The notes below the pieces were generated by a model. It had not been told where the DNA came from, did not search any database, and saw nothing but the letters and a program-made list of their open reading frames with translations. This document shows positions 53,444-63,454 of a stretch of DNA of 64,000 nucleotides, in pieces. The stretch covers positions 639,829 to 703,828 of the forward strand of contig NZ_JH376420.1 in assembly GCF_000233455.1 (NCBI RefSeq). The letters are read 5' to 3'. A program made the position numbers and the translations under genes. Positions within the stretch are counted from its first letter, which is position 1. Each line of letters begins with the position of its first letter. Source of the DNA: [Clostridium] citroniae WAL-17108 (GTDB lineage Bacteria > Bacillota > Clostridia > Lachnospirales > Lachnospiraceae).

Positions 53444-54826
53444 ATGAAAAAAGACAACGGTCTGTACAGACTTGTATACGAATATTACGAAGCCCGGATC
53501 CTCCTGGGCTGTTATACCTGCGGTGACAAGCTCCCATCCATTCCAAAAATATCTGATATCTTCCATCTGGCCCCCACCACCATACGCTCCGCACTGTCCA
53601 TGCTGGAGCAGGAGAAACTGATAAAAGTCGATGCCAGAAAAGCTGCGGTTGTGACCTATGATCTGTCCCCCAGCCAGATGAAAAAAAATGCTGCCGAATA
53701 TTTCATACCCAGAAGGGAGGGGATCCTGGGCATTTCCCAATCCGGCTCCTATCTCCTGGAACCCCTCTGGAAAGAGGGGCTGCGCAAATGGGATGACAAT
53801 GACTGGGAATCCCTTCGCCGCGGTATCATGACCCCCTCGTTAAACATGGTATCCATACCCGTGGAATTCTATCTGCTGGCAGTGGGCGCCCTGGACAACC
53901 GGCTGGCCATGAATCTTTTATGGGAAACCGTCCGCTACCTCCGCTTTCCCTACCTTACCAATGGGATGGAGACACTGACTGGCAGAAAGGAACTGGCCGG
54001 CTTCTCCCGTGAGGAGACCATTGAGGCATTGCGCGCCGAGGCAGCTCACTCCTACGGCAGATCCCTTCAGGCTCTGTTTGCTTTTATGGACGAAATGTCC
54101 CTGGACCCCGGGCTAAAGGATGCCGCGCCAATTCCATTCCACTGGAACATTTACAGGCAAAGGCCCCAGCTTCGCTACTCCTTTGCCTCCCTGCTCATCC
54201 GGAAGATTCTAAAAGGCACCTACCCCCAAGGCACCTATCTTCCGTCCCTTCCCCAATTGGTGGACCGGTATGGAATCCCTCTGATGACCGTGCGCCGGAC
54301 ATTGGGGCTGCTGGAAGAGCTTGGTATGACCAGGTCCTACCACGGGAAAGGAACCCTGGTCTGTATGGAGCCGGCCGACATTGATCTTTCCAGATCCTCC
54401 ATCCGTGAGGGAATCCGGCTTTATGTGGAGAGCCTGCAGCTGCTGCACCTGACCGTCCAAAACATATTCCTGTGTACCTGGGAATCAGCTGACCCTGCAA
54501 AACGAGCTGCCCTGATCAGACATTTCCTGTTTCTGCAGTCAGAAGAAAAAAGCTACCTGTGTTTTGAGGCATGCCTCACATTCATAGAGGATCACTGCCC
54601 CCTTTCCACGGTGCGGGAGTGTTATGGCAGCATCAAGGTCCTGATGGTATGGAAATATCCACTGATATTATCACGGTTAAAAAACCGCAGCCTACATGCC
54701 GAGTACAGGGACTGTGTATCCCGGCTTACAAGCTTTCTCCAGGAGGAAAGACCGGAAATGTTTTCTTCCGAACTGAAGCATCTCTGGGAACAGGAGGAAC
54801 AGCAGGTCCGCGCCTTCTTGTCCTGA
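53444..54826 (+). CDS. GntR-type regulator with two winged-helix domains
   Basis: 460 residues. The first GntR winged helix is at about 7-70 (CGDKLPSIPKISDIFHLAPT, TIRSALSMLEQEKLIKV) and the second at about 243-307 (YPQGTYLPSLPQLVDRYGIP, LMTVRRTLGLLEELGMTRSY). Each is followed by an all-helical region of about 150-170 residues of no recognised family. So the protein is two regulator units head to tail in one chain, unlike the usual 230-250 residue GntR. It is divergent from xylulokinase. The repeat halves have diverged strongly. Confidence 0.8.
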   Translation: MKKDNGLYRLVYEYYEARILLGCYTCGDKLPSIPKISDIFHLAPTTIRSALSMLEQEKLIKVDARKAAVVTYDLSPSQMKKNAAEYFIPRREGILGISQSGSYLLEPLWKEGLRKWDDNDWESLRRGIMTPSLNMVSIPVEFYLLAVGALDNRLAMNLLWETVRYLRFPYLTNGMETLTGRKELAGFSREETIEALRAEAAHSYGRSLQALFAFMDEMSLDPGLKDAAPIPFHWNIYRQRPQLRYSFASLLIRKILKGTYPQGTYLPSLPQLVDRYGIPLMTVRRTLGLLEELGMTRSYHGKGTLVCMEPADIDLSRSSIREGIRLYVESLQLLHLTVQNIFLCTWESADPAKRAALIRHFLFLQSEEKSYLCFEACLTFIEDHCPLSTVRECYGSIKVLMVWKYPLILSRLKNRSLHAEYRDCVSRLTSFLQEERPEMFSSELKHLWEQEEQQVRAFLS

Positions 54827-54952
54827 TACAATACATCTTCATATTTTAAATCTTCACATCTCAAATCTTAACACCTTAACGCCTGCCGGCCGGTATCCCC
54901 GGTCATCTGCCAGGCTGTCCTTGCACTCTGTTCATATCATATCCAAATCCCC

Positions 54953-54981
54953 TTGTACAGCCGCGGATATCGTGATACAAT
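54953..54981 (+). promoter_or_regulatory. Promoter of the lipoprotein-hybrid kinase operon
   Basis: TTGTAC (54953-54958), 17-nt spacer, TACAAT (54976-54981), about 50 nt before the ATG at 55035. Confidence 0.65.
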
Positions 54982-55034
54982 GAGGTTTATACTTAAATGA
55001 GAAAAACATGAGGGGAAACTCTAAGGGGAAGAAT

Positions 55035-56369
55035 ATGAAAAGACAAAGGCGCTCCTTTGCAAACATCCTGACCACGGCCCTGGCGGCCGCTTTATCCACG
55101 ATCCTGACAATTGGCGCAATGTGCGGATGCACTGCAGACCAGGGGGAAAATATTGTTTTTGACAGTACCGGAACCGATGATGGACCGATGATCCCGCTGA
55201 CTTTTTTCGGTTATAAATATGAAGCACTTAATGTAATGGCAATTGAAGATGCACTTCACGGTTTTATGGATGTATATCCTCATATTTCTATCTCCTATGA
55301 CGGCATCAAAAGCCCGGAATATTTTGAAGTCCTGGACAAAAGGCTGGACACCGGAAATGGGGATGATATCTTCATGGTAGACCACGAGCATGTCTTGAAC
55401 CTGGGCGGCAGCGGCAGACTGGCTGACCTTTCCGGGATTTCCACCCTTGATGACTTCAGCGACCTGGCCAAAAGCCAGATGACTGTGGATGGAACCATTC
55501 ATTACCTTCCCACTTCCATCTCCGCCTTTGGCCTGTACTGCAACCTGGATCTGTTGAAGGAACATGGCCAAAAGGTTCCGGAAAACCTGACGGAGTTTGA
55601 GGATGTCTGCAACTACTTTGTCTCCCGGGGCATTACACCTATTGTTGCAAACAATGACATCTCACTAAAAACCATTGTGATCGCAAAATCCCTGCTCCCC
55701 TGCTACCAGACCCAGGATACAGTCTCCCGGCTGGCGCGCTTTAACAGCGGGGAAACCAGCCTGGCAGAAGCCCTGCGTCCGGGATTTGAGCTTGTGCAGC
55801 AGATGCTGGACCTGGGGTGGGTCGACCGCCAGGAAGCCCTTGCCACCACTAAGACCAAGGATGATCTGGTACTGTTTTCCAGCGGAAAGCAGCCCTTTAT
55901 GCTCACCGGAGCCTGGGCAGTAACACGCCTGCGTGAACTGGACCCCGGCTTCCGCTTTGAGGTGCATCCTTACCCTGTTATGGATGATGGATGCGTGCTT
56001 GTCATCAATGTGGACACCCGTGTCAGCATCAATGGGGACAGCCCTCATCAGAAAGAGGCCATGGAGTTTGTGGAATATCTGACTCAAAGCGAAGTCCTGT
56101 GGGAATTTGTGGACAGCCAAAGTTCCTTCAGTCCTCTGAAGGAAAACCGGCTGGCGGAGGATACAGCCATCCAGCCCATCGGCCCTTACCTTACCAATGG
56201 CCGCAGTGTGATCGGCTCTGACGATAATCTGAAGTTTCCAATCTGGGATATGTCCCGCCAGTGTATCCGGACCATGCTGGAGGGCGGCAGCGCGGACCTT
56301 GCTGTATCCCACATGGAGGGATTGACCGAGGCCTGGAACAATGAAAAGCAGGGGGATGATGCATCATGA
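55035..56369 (+). CDS. Family 1 solute-binding lipoprotein coupled to a sensor kinase
   Basis: 444 residues from ATG 55035, which follows AAGGGGAAG; an ATG at 55008 is poorer. Lipoprotein-type signal (TTALAAALSTILTIGAMCGC) then a sugar-binding family 1 fold (VYPHISISYDGIKSPEYFEV, LPTSISAFGLYCNLDLLKEH, LTGAWAVTRLRELDPGFRFE). No permease gene is near. Its stop overlaps the start of a dCache hybrid kinase by 4 nt, so the two are made together. The likely role is ligand presentation to that kinase. Confidence 0.85.
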   Translation: MKRQRRSFANILTTALAAALSTILTIGAMCGCTADQGENIVFDSTGTDDGPMIPLTFFGYKYEALNVMAIEDALHGFMDVYPHISISYDGIKSPEYFEVLDKRLDTGNGDDIFMVDHEHVLNLGGSGRLADLSGISTLDDFSDLAKSQMTVDGTIHYLPTSISAFGLYCNLDLLKEHGQKVPENLTEFEDVCNYFVSRGITPIVANNDISLKTIVIAKSLLPCYQTQDTVSRLARFNSGETSLAEALRPGFELVQQMLDLGWVDRQEALATTKTKDDLVLFSSGKQPFMLTGAWAVTRLRELDPGFRFEVHPYPVMDDGCVLVINVDTRVSINGDSPHQKEAMEFVEYLTQSEVLWEFVDSQSSFSPLKENRLAEDTAIQPIGPYLTNGRSVIGSDDNLKFPIWDMSRQCIRTMLEGGSADLAVSHMEGLTEAWNNEKQGDDAS

Positions 56370-58885
56370 AAAAGGGACAAAAAAGGAATATCATCCTGGT
56401 ATGCCTATCCGTGGCCGTGATCCTTGCGGGAGGCCTTTATTACATTACCTCCGTACAGCGTGCCCTGTGGAATAAATCCGTGACCGATATCCTGGAGGTA
56501 ACGGTCCAGGGCCGTCATGCCCTTGATACTTATCTGGAAAAGGATAAGGAGATGGTCCACTGGCTGGCCGCCGACCTGGCCGCTGAGAGTTCCTTTCACG
56601 AGAATAAACTCCATGAAAAGCTGATACTTGCCGGTGCCGGTAATTCCTCCTGCTTTTGTGTGAATCTGGATACGGGTACCGTCTACACACCGCAGCTGGA
56701 AGGGGAATGGCCGCTGGACCCGGATCAACTGGAGATATTCAGGGGCCTTCAGGGCAGCGGAATCCGCAAGCCGTTCCTGGACGGACGCACAGGGGTATGG
56801 ACCCTTGCGTATTATGAACGTTTTTTATGGCCGGACGGCTCTCAGGGTTTTGTCCAGAAAACGCAGCCCCTGTCGGAGATTGCAGACCGGTTCTCCCTTT
56901 CCTTTTACAACAATACCGGATTCTCCTACGTGGTGGACCGGGAAGGGGATATACTGATCCGCTCCCAACACCGCAACAGCAACCGCACCTTCCAGAACCT
57001 TTTTGACATCATCGACCTGCAGGGCAATGATTCCCGGGAAATTGATTCTTTCCAGGCTTCCCTGGAAAACAGCCGAAGGGGCGCTGCCCGGTTCCGGTAC
57101 CAGAAGGAGGACTATGTATTCTGCTATGTCCCCATGGAACAGGTTCCGGACTGGTATGTGGTCTCCATCATCCCCAACCGGGTCATCATGGAGCAGGCAA
57201 ACAGCATTGTCCAGGATTCCCTGCTGTTTCTTTTTCTGATCTTTGCATGTGCCTCTGTCATGGGAGCATTTTTTATGATCTACCGTAATTCCGCCCGCAG
57301 GATCCTCTTGGCTGAGGAAAATGCCCGAAAGGCTGCGGAAAGTGCGAATGCGGCTAAAAGCCGTTTTCTCTCCAATATGTCCCATGATATCCGGACGCCC
57401 ATGAACGCCATCCTTGGAATGACAAGGCTGGCCATGGATCATATCCATGAATCGGATAAGGTCAGTGATTACCTGAAGAAGATTGGGCTTTCTGGCCAGC
57501 TGCTGGTGGGACTGATCAATGATATACTGGATATGTCTAAGATTGAAAGCGGGAAAATGGTGCTGAACCAGGAGACCGCTTCCCTGGAGCCTCTCTTTAC
57601 CAGCCTTGTGGGCATCATCCAGCCCTCCGCCGCTGCCAAGAACCTGACCTTTGATATACGGCTCCACGGGATCGAACATGAGTCATTGTGTTTTGATTCC
57701 CTCCGCCTAAACCAGATCCTGCTGAACCTGCTCTCCAACGCGGTAAAATTCACCCCTGAGGGCGGGTCCGTCAGCGTGGACGTGACAGAGCTTCCTTCCC
57801 GCCGTCAAGGCCTGGCTCATCTCAGATTCCGTGTGTCAGATACCGGTATAGGCATGAGCCCGGAATTCCTGGAACATATTTTTGACTCCTTTACCCGTGA
57901 ACATGATGACCGGGTCAATAAGATAGAGGGCACCGGCCTTGGAATGGCCATTACAAAGATGATCGTGGACAGGATGGATGGCACCATAGTTGTGGAAAGC
58001 CGGCCCGGACAGGGTTCCGTATTCACGGTTGACCTGGATCTGCCCATTCCCTCCGGTATTGCCCTGCCGGATATGTCATTGCCCCGCATCCGGATCCTTG
58101 TGGCGGATGATGACTCAGATACCTGCCGTTCTGCCAGCGAATTTCTTAAGGAACTGGGAATGACTGCGGACATCACATCCAGCGGACAGGAGGCTGTGGA
58201 AAAAGCAGTGGCTGCCCACCTTGAGGGCAGGGATTACGATCTGGCCCTGCTGGACTGGAAAATGCCGGATCTAAGCGGGGTACAGGCAGCACAGGCCATC
58301 CGCCTTCAGGCGGGATATGACCTGCCTGTGATCATTGTCTCAGCTTACGACTGGATCAGCATTGAAAAGGAGGCCATGGAAGCAGGGGTCAATGGATTTA
58401 TCCAGAAACCATTTTTTAAATCCACCCTCTACCACTGTATCCGGCAGCATGTCCTCCATGAGGACGGGTATCCCCAATGGCAGGATGACAGAGTAAACCT
58501 TACCGGCAGAAGGATCCTCATGGCAGAGGACAATGAATTGAACAGGGAAATTTCCCTTGAACTGCTCATAAGTGCGGGCGCTCAGGTAGAGACAGCTGTC
58601 AATGGTCAGGAATGTGTGGAGTTTTTTGCCCAGTCGGTTCCCGGGTATTTTGACCTGATACTGATGGATATACAGATGCCCATTATGAACGGCTATGACG
58701 CGGCCAGGCAGATCCGTACCATGGACCGCCCCGATGCCCTCGCCATCCCCATCTTTGCCATAACGGCAGATGCCTTTGCAGAGGACATGGAGGAGGCTAA
58801 AAAAGCCGGAATGAACAGCCATTTAGCAAAACCGCTGGACATTCCGGCTATGATGCAGGAGATCAAGAAATATTTGGAGCCTTAA
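56366..58885 (+). CDS. Hybrid sensor histidine kinase, dCache-HisKA-HATPase-REC-REC
   Basis: 839 residues. Transmembrane helices at about 9-28 and 285-308 flank an extracellular dCache-like domain. HisKA follows with FLSNMSHDIRTPMNAILGMT, then HATPase (NLLSNAVKFTPEGG, VSDTGIGMS, GTGLGMAITK). Two receivers follow: RILVADDDSDTCRSASEFLK with Asp in LALLDWKMPDLSG, and RILMAEDNELNREISLELLI with Asp in LILMDIQMPIMNG. There is no DNA-binding or enzymatic output, so the signal must pass to another protein. The gene converges on a second hybrid kinase, and their stop codons share TTAA at 58882-58885. Confidence 0.88.
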   Translation: MKKGQKRNIILVCLSVAVILAGGLYYITSVQRALWNKSVTDILEVTVQGRHALDTYLEKDKEMVHWLAADLAAESSFHENKLHEKLILAGAGNSSCFCVNLDTGTVYTPQLEGEWPLDPDQLEIFRGLQGSGIRKPFLDGRTGVWTLAYYERFLWPDGSQGFVQKTQPLSEIADRFSLSFYNNTGFSYVVDREGDILIRSQHRNSNRTFQNLFDIIDLQGNDSREIDSFQASLENSRRGAARFRYQKEDYVFCYVPMEQVPDWYVVSIIPNRVIMEQANSIVQDSLLFLFLIFACASVMGAFFMIYRNSARRILLAEENARKAAESANAAKSRFLSNMSHDIRTPMNAILGMTRLAMDHIHESDKVSDYLKKIGLSGQLLVGLINDILDMSKIESGKMVLNQETASLEPLFTSLVGIIQPSAAAKNLTFDIRLHGIEHESLCFDSLRLNQILLNLLSNAVKFTPEGGSVSVDVTELPSRRQGLAHLRFRVSDTGIGMSPEFLEHIFDSFTREHDDRVNKIEGTGLGMAITKMIVDRMDGTIVVESRPGQGSVFTVDLDLPIPSGIALPDMSLPRIRILVADDDSDTCRSASEFLKELGMTADITSSGQEAVEKAVAAHLEGRDYDLALLDWKMPDLSGVQAAQAIRLQAGYDLPVIIVSAYDWISIEKEAMEAGVNGFIQKPFFKSTLYHCIRQHVLHEDGYPQWQDDRVNLTGRRILMAEDNELNREISLELLISAGAQVETAVNGQECVEFFAQSVPGYFDLILMDIQMPIMNGYDAARQIRTMDRPDALAIPIFAITADAFAEDMEEAKKAGMNSHLAKPLDIPAMMQEIKKYLEP

Positions 58886-61389
58886 TCATTTTTACTTAAC
58901 ATATCAGCAAGGGTTTGATACAGCAGGTTTGGGTCAATGGACTTGGACAAATGCCCATCCATCCCTGCTGCCAGGGCCTGTACCACATCCTCGTGGAATG
59001 CGTCCGCGGTCATGGCTATAATGGGTATGGTCTGCGCCCTGGGCCGGCCGGATCTGCGGATGGCTTCCGTTGCCTGGTATCCATCCATCACAGGCATCTG
59101 CACATCCATCAGAATAAGGTCATACAGGTCCCCCTGGGACAGGAATTTTTCCAAAGCTTCTCTGCCATTTTCCGCGTAATCCACTGTAATGCTTGTCATC
59201 TTCAGAAGTTCCACGGCAATTTCCCTGTTAAGGTCATTATCCTCTGCCAGAAGTACGTGGCGGCCTGCCAGTTCCGGGTGTTTTGGATGACCCCCAGGGG
59301 CTGGGATCATCACCGCCTTGTTGATCCCAGTCACCGTGAGCAGGGTATTATAAAGTGTGGACGCAAAAATAGGTTTTGCCAAAAAGGCATTGGCGCCAGC
59401 CTCCCTTGCACGCTGTTCGATCATGCTCCAGTCATAGGCTGTAATGATAATGATGGTGGTATCCTTACCCACCAGTTCCCGGATCCTCCGGGTCACCTCT
59501 ATGCCGTCAATATCAGGCATCTTCCAGTCAATAAGGCACACGTCATAGTCCTGTCCGACCCGGTGCGCTTCCCCAACCTTTTTCACACATTCCTCACCGG
59601 TCATGGCCCAATGCGCCTGAATGCCCAGATTCTTCAGCAAAAGAGATGTATGGGTACAGCTGTCCCTGTCATCATCAGAAACCAGCACCTTCAGGGACTC
59701 CAGAGCAGGCTGCTTCTGGGCCTGTATACCGCACTCCCCTTCCGGAACTTCAAAATCCAGTTCCACAGTAAATGCCGTCCCCTTTTCCACCTCACTTTTT
59801 ACAGAGATCGTCCCTCCCATCAGTGTGACCAGGTTTTTGGTGATCGCCATTCCAAGGCCGGTTCCGCCAAACCTCTTTCCCGTGTACGCGCTCTCCTGCT
59901 CAAAGGGTGTGAACAGCCGTTCCATAAACTCCCGGCTCATGCCGATACCGGTATCACCGACTGTAAACCGCATGCGCGCCCTGGTGCCCGCATGCTGCAG
60001 CTGACGGATCTCCATACGTATGGTACCTCCCCCGGGTGTGAACTTAAGTGCATTGGATAAAAGGTTGAGCAGCACCTGGTTCAGTCTCAGGGCGTCCCCC
60101 ACCAGAACGGTATCTGTAAGTTCCACCAGCGGAACGGTAAAGGCCAGCCCCTTTTCCAATGCCTGGGGATAAATAATGGAAGTAATGGACTCTGCCACTG
60201 TTTCCAGGTTAAATACTTCATGGGCGATCTGCATTTTACCCTCGTCAATTTTGGACATATCCAGAATGTCGTTGATCAGGGACATCAGGTGCTTGGATGA
60301 ATATCCGATTTTCTCCAGACAATCTTCTACTCTCTGGCGTTCTTCTATATATGCGGCAGCAATGGTGGTCATACCAATGATCGCGTTCATAGGGGTACGG
60401 ATCTCGTGGCTCATCCGGGAAAGGAAGTCCGACTTGGCGCGGTTCGCCCGCTCCGCCACAGTCAGAGCATCCCTCAGGGCTTCTGTCTGTTCGGTCAGCT
60501 TTTTCTGCATCCTTCTCATCTCCGTCACATCCGTGATATCAATGAAGATCGCAAGGTAAACCGGGCATCCTTCCTGCCAGTCCACACAGGTGGCATTGAT
60601 CTGAAGCCACAGAGCCTGTCCATATCTGCTCTCCACATGCATGACAAAATGGAGCGGTGCGCCTGAAAGCATGTCTGCCCTATACTCATTAATGGTTTCA
60701 ATGTTATCCTGTATATTCTTCCTGTATAAAGAGCTTGTGACGCGGTTGCCATCTTTCCCAAAGTATTCCAAAAAACGGGAATTTGCTTCCAGCAAGGTGA
60801 GGTTAACATCTCCCCCTGTCTGCCGGACCTGATATTTGGCCACAAATCCCGGCAGGCTTTCGTATGTAACGGACTGCTCCTTCTGCATGTGCACCACTTT
60901 ATCAATATTGGTAAGTACAGAATAGGCCACCTGGTATCCATCGATATATTCGTCTGCAAACCTGGTTGAAAACTGCACCCACACATGATCTCCATTTCTG
61001 CGGCGGATCCGTGAAACCATCTGATATCCGGTCTGATGGGCCGCGATGGCATTGAGCACGGTCTGCGAAAGTTCATTCCACTCAGCCTGGTCATTCTCAT
61101 AATAGAGGTCGGGCCGGTTATGGAACCTTGCCTCATATTCGTCTTTTGGCCAGCCGATGAGTTTATAGTAATACTCATTTGCCCAAACCAGGGTAAAATG
61201 TTCATCCAACAGATGTTTGCTCACACTGACTCCCAACAGATGCATCAGTGTGCTGTATTCATAGCCTGCCATGGGGCCTGCTGCCAGTCCTGCTGCCGGT
61301 CCTGTTGCCCTGTCTGCCATAGGGCCTGCTGCCCGGCCTTCCATTTGACCCTCATTATCCTCCATTGTTTCAATTTCCAGTTCAGCCAT
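58882..61389 (-). CDS. Hybrid sensor histidine kinase, PAS-HisKA-HATPase-REC-REC
   Basis: 835 residues, soluble. A low-complexity Ala/Gly/Pro stretch at 18-42 (RAAGPMADRATGPAAGLAAG) is followed by PAS domains at about 50-300, then HisKA with FLSRMSHEIRTPMNAIIGMT, HATPase (NLLSNALKFTPGGG, VGDTGIGMS, GTGLGMAITK), and two receivers with Asp in CLIDWKMPDIDGIEV and LILMDVQMPVMDGYQA. From HisKA onward it is a paralogue of the converging membrane kinase, with a different sensor. There is no output domain. The two may cross-talk or share a partner. Confidence 0.87.
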   Translation of the reverse strand: MAELEIETMEDNEGQMEGRAAGPMADRATGPAAGLAAGPMAGYEYSTLMHLLGVSVSKHLLDEHFTLVWANEYYYKLIGWPKDEYEARFHNRPDLYYENDQAEWNELSQTVLNAIAAHQTGYQMVSRIRRRNGDHVWVQFSTRFADEYIDGYQVAYSVLTNIDKVVHMQKEQSVTYESLPGFVAKYQVRQTGGDVNLTLLEANSRFLEYFGKDGNRVTSSLYRKNIQDNIETINEYRADMLSGAPLHFVMHVESRYGQALWLQINATCVDWQEGCPVYLAIFIDITDVTEMRRMQKKLTEQTEALRDALTVAERANRAKSDFLSRMSHEIRTPMNAIIGMTTIAAAYIEERQRVEDCLEKIGYSSKHLMSLINDILDMSKIDEGKMQIAHEVFNLETVAESITSIIYPQALEKGLAFTVPLVELTDTVLVGDALRLNQVLLNLLSNALKFTPGGGTIRMEIRQLQHAGTRARMRFTVGDTGIGMSREFMERLFTPFEQESAYTGKRFGGTGLGMAITKNLVTLMGGTISVKSEVEKGTAFTVELDFEVPEGECGIQAQKQPALESLKVLVSDDDRDSCTHTSLLLKNLGIQAHWAMTGEECVKKVGEAHRVGQDYDVCLIDWKMPDIDGIEVTRRIRELVGKDTTIIIITAYDWSMIEQRAREAGANAFLAKPIFASTLYNTLLTVTGINKAVMIPAPGGHPKHPELAGRHVLLAEDNDLNREIAVELLKMTSITVDYAENGREALEKFLSQGDLYDLILMDVQMPVMDGYQATEAIRRSGRPRAQTIPIIAMTADAFHEDVVQALAAGMDGHLSKSIDPNLLYQTLADMLSKND

Positions 61390-61652
61390 CTCAATGCTTC
61401 CTCCCAGCCGTAATTCACTATCTGATCCTATCTATTCTCAGGAATGCCGGACATGCATTCACTTAAAAGCCTTTGCAGGTTCAAAAATCCCGGAGCTGCT
61501 TAAGCTGGATGCCGGAAATACTTCCATTCCTCCCCCGCCTGGCTGTGCCATCCTCCCACCCCCTTTATCTCCTGGGCTTCCCTCTAACCTTGTTCATGTT
61601 GATACCTTTCAATCATAACACAGAAAAGACAAAAGTTCAACGATGCTGTCAC
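61390..61652. other. Non-coding gap
   Basis: 263 bp between the hybrid kinase start and the amidase-like gene end. I see no clear promoter or hairpin here. Confidence 0.5.
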
Positions 61653-62138
61653 TTACCATTTGCGCGCCCCCTGTATGTGGATAAAACGCGCCTGTTCATA
61701 CACGTAGGAATCCAGCGGGCGCATATACGCATCATAACTGTGGGCTGCCACCAGGATGTGCCCACCTTCCACGGCGACAATGACCGGGCTATGGTAATAC
61801 CCGTTTCTGTTGCCCAACTGCACAATATCCCCCGGCTGCACCCCGCCCTCATCAGTCACTGCCCCGTAAGGACCTACGGATCTGTTTTTTACCAGGAAGC
61901 GGTAAAGATACTCCACTCCTGTCCAGCTTGGACTTCTGTCTGAACTGCTGTTATAATACCATCCCAAGGTGGGGGTATAATTCATAACCCTGCTCCCCGC
62001 ATAAATACACTGGGACGCAAAATTAGTGCAGTCTCCTCCCAAATGTTCAAAATCCAGATAGCGCGGATTTCTTCCCATAGCCCACTGCCTGGCGTATTGT
62101 AAAGCCGCCTCCCGGTCATAACCTGTTTCTTTCAACAT
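61653..62138 (-). CDS. Amidase_6-type (putative amidase) domain protein
   Basis: 161 residues. The N-terminus YDREAALQYARQWAMGRNPR, followed by GGDCTNFASQCIYAGSRVM, is the Amidase_6 (CHAP/NlpC-like cysteine hydrolase) signature, with catalytic Cys in GDCTNF and probable His in YHSPVIVAVE. No signal peptide is seen, and there is no good Shine-Dalgarno before the ATG (sequence before it is GGGTGTGCG), so expression or start is uncertain. The family is often linked to cell-wall or spore proteins in clostridia. Confidence 0.8.
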   Translation of the reverse strand: MLKETGYDREAALQYARQWAMGRNPRYLDFEHLGGDCTNFASQCIYAGSRVMNYTPTLGWYYNSSSDRSPSWTGVEYLYRFLVKNRSVGPYGAVTDEGGVQPGDIVQLGNRNGYYHSPVIVAVEGGHILVAAHSYDAYMRPLDSYVYEQARFIHIQGARKW

Positions 62139-62236
62139 CGCACACCCGAATGCATTATTTATTATCTATCATATGACGGAGGGATTGATTATATCATTCA
62201 GGTTGGCGGGGGAATCGGATTTAAAATAAGGATCAA

Positions 62237-62287
62237 AAAGGAAAAGCGCTGAAAGTGTTACTACACATAGCAACAACTTAAGCGCTT
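62237..62287 (-). terminator. Terminator of the cell-wall-binding protein gene
   Basis: Arms AAGCGCT (62244-62250) and AGCGCTT (62281-62287) with partial inner pairing. On the minus strand TTTTCCTTTTTG follows. It lies 35 nt past the stop at 62322. Confidence 0.75.
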
Positions 62288-62321
62288 ATTTACGATCCCT
62301 TTATTATTTAAAAAAATTAAA

Positions 62322-63296
62322 TTACTGCACCCACGCCCCATCACTCCCCACATAATAACCATCCGGTGTGGTGGTGCCGGAAAGCATTGCGCCCGATTCA
62401 CTGCAGTAATACCACTGGGAATTCCAGGAAACCCATCCTGTTACCATGTATCCGTACTCGTTGAAATAATACCAATAACCATTGATATACTGCCAATTGC
62501 TGACCGTATAGCTTTTATCGGCATTACAATACCACCATCCCACGTCATCCTTCAGCCAGGCGCCGTCACTTGTGCCGGAAGGGCTGCCCAAGCTGCTGCC
62601 TGCGCTTATCTCTTCCGCTTCATCTGAAGATACATACCAGGAATCGGATTCCTCCCAGCTTCCCTTATAGGAAGCGCTGTAAACCCCCCGTACCTTAAAG
62701 GTATAAGAACCGCTTTTTGTGATGTAGGAAGAAAAATCATAGCTGGTATCCGAGGTGGTCAAAACCGAGGTTACGGCGCTGCTTCCTCTGTACAGACGCA
62801 CTTCATACCGCTTCGCATCCTCCGCCTCGTCCCAGTCGGCAGTCCCATCGTATTCACTCCACTCCAGGCCGCTTACATCCAGATCGTAATCCCCATCATC
62901 CCCGTCCAGCGCATCCAGGGTGATGTATACCACCAATTCATCACTGCTGCGGCTCACGGAAGTCACCTTACCGTCATCACCGCTTAAGCTGACATCGCTT
63001 TTGGAAAATCCTGATGCAAAGGTATAGTCGTCATCTGCTGTCAGCGTCACCTTCAGCTTGGGCTTATCCCCGTCCTCCCACTCGTCATCCGGCTCGTTGG
63101 TCACTTCCGTATCAGACACATCATACTTGCTGGAACTGGTAGTCACTTCCACATCGCTGCCGCTGTCCCCTGCCTCGATCTCTGAGGATATCTTTAAGGA
63201 CACACTGCTGATCTTGGATGCTGCCAGTGAGGTCATCGGAACGGACAGCGCCAGGGCCATGGCTGTAATTGCTGTCAATGGTTTTAAAATTGTCAT
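62322..63296 (-). CDS. Secreted protein with C-terminal cell-wall-binding repeats
   Basis: 324 residues. A signal peptide (MTILKPLTAITAMALALSVP, cut near SLAA) is followed by an acidic beta-rich region with a fibronectin-like part (EDAKRYEVRLYRGSSAVTSV, SGSYTFKVRGVYSASYKGSW). Then come three choline/glucan-binding-type repeats: DDVGWWYCNADKSYTVSNWQ, INGYWYYFNEYGYMVTGWVS and WNSQWYYCSESGAMLSGT. It should sit on the cell surface. GGAGG precedes the ATG. The upstream leader region holds a possible structured RNA. Confidence 0.85.
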   Translation of the reverse strand: MTILKPLTAITAMALALSVPMTSLAASKISSVSLKISSEIEAGDSGSDVEVTTSSSKYDVSDTEVTNEPDDEWEDGDKPKLKVTLTADDDYTFASGFSKSDVSLSGDDGKVTSVSRSSDELVVYITLDALDGDDGDYDLDVSGLEWSEYDGTADWDEAEDAKRYEVRLYRGSSAVTSVLTTSDTSYDFSSYITKSGSYTFKVRGVYSASYKGSWEESDSWYVSSDEAEEISAGSSLGSPSGTSDGAWLKDDVGWWYCNADKSYTVSNWQYINGYWYYFNEYGYMVTGWVSWNSQWYYCSESGAMLSGTTTPDGYYVGSDGAWVQ

Positions 63297-63454
63297 ATCG
63301 CTTCCTCCTTTTGTCCACTGAGGGTATATATAATAAATACCACATCAACCTGAAATAAACCTGAAAAACACAGTTTCTTCATACTCCCCGGAGGTGACCA
63401 CCCATAAGATACATTTTACTACCAAAAATATTTTGCCGGCATTTTTACAATTCC

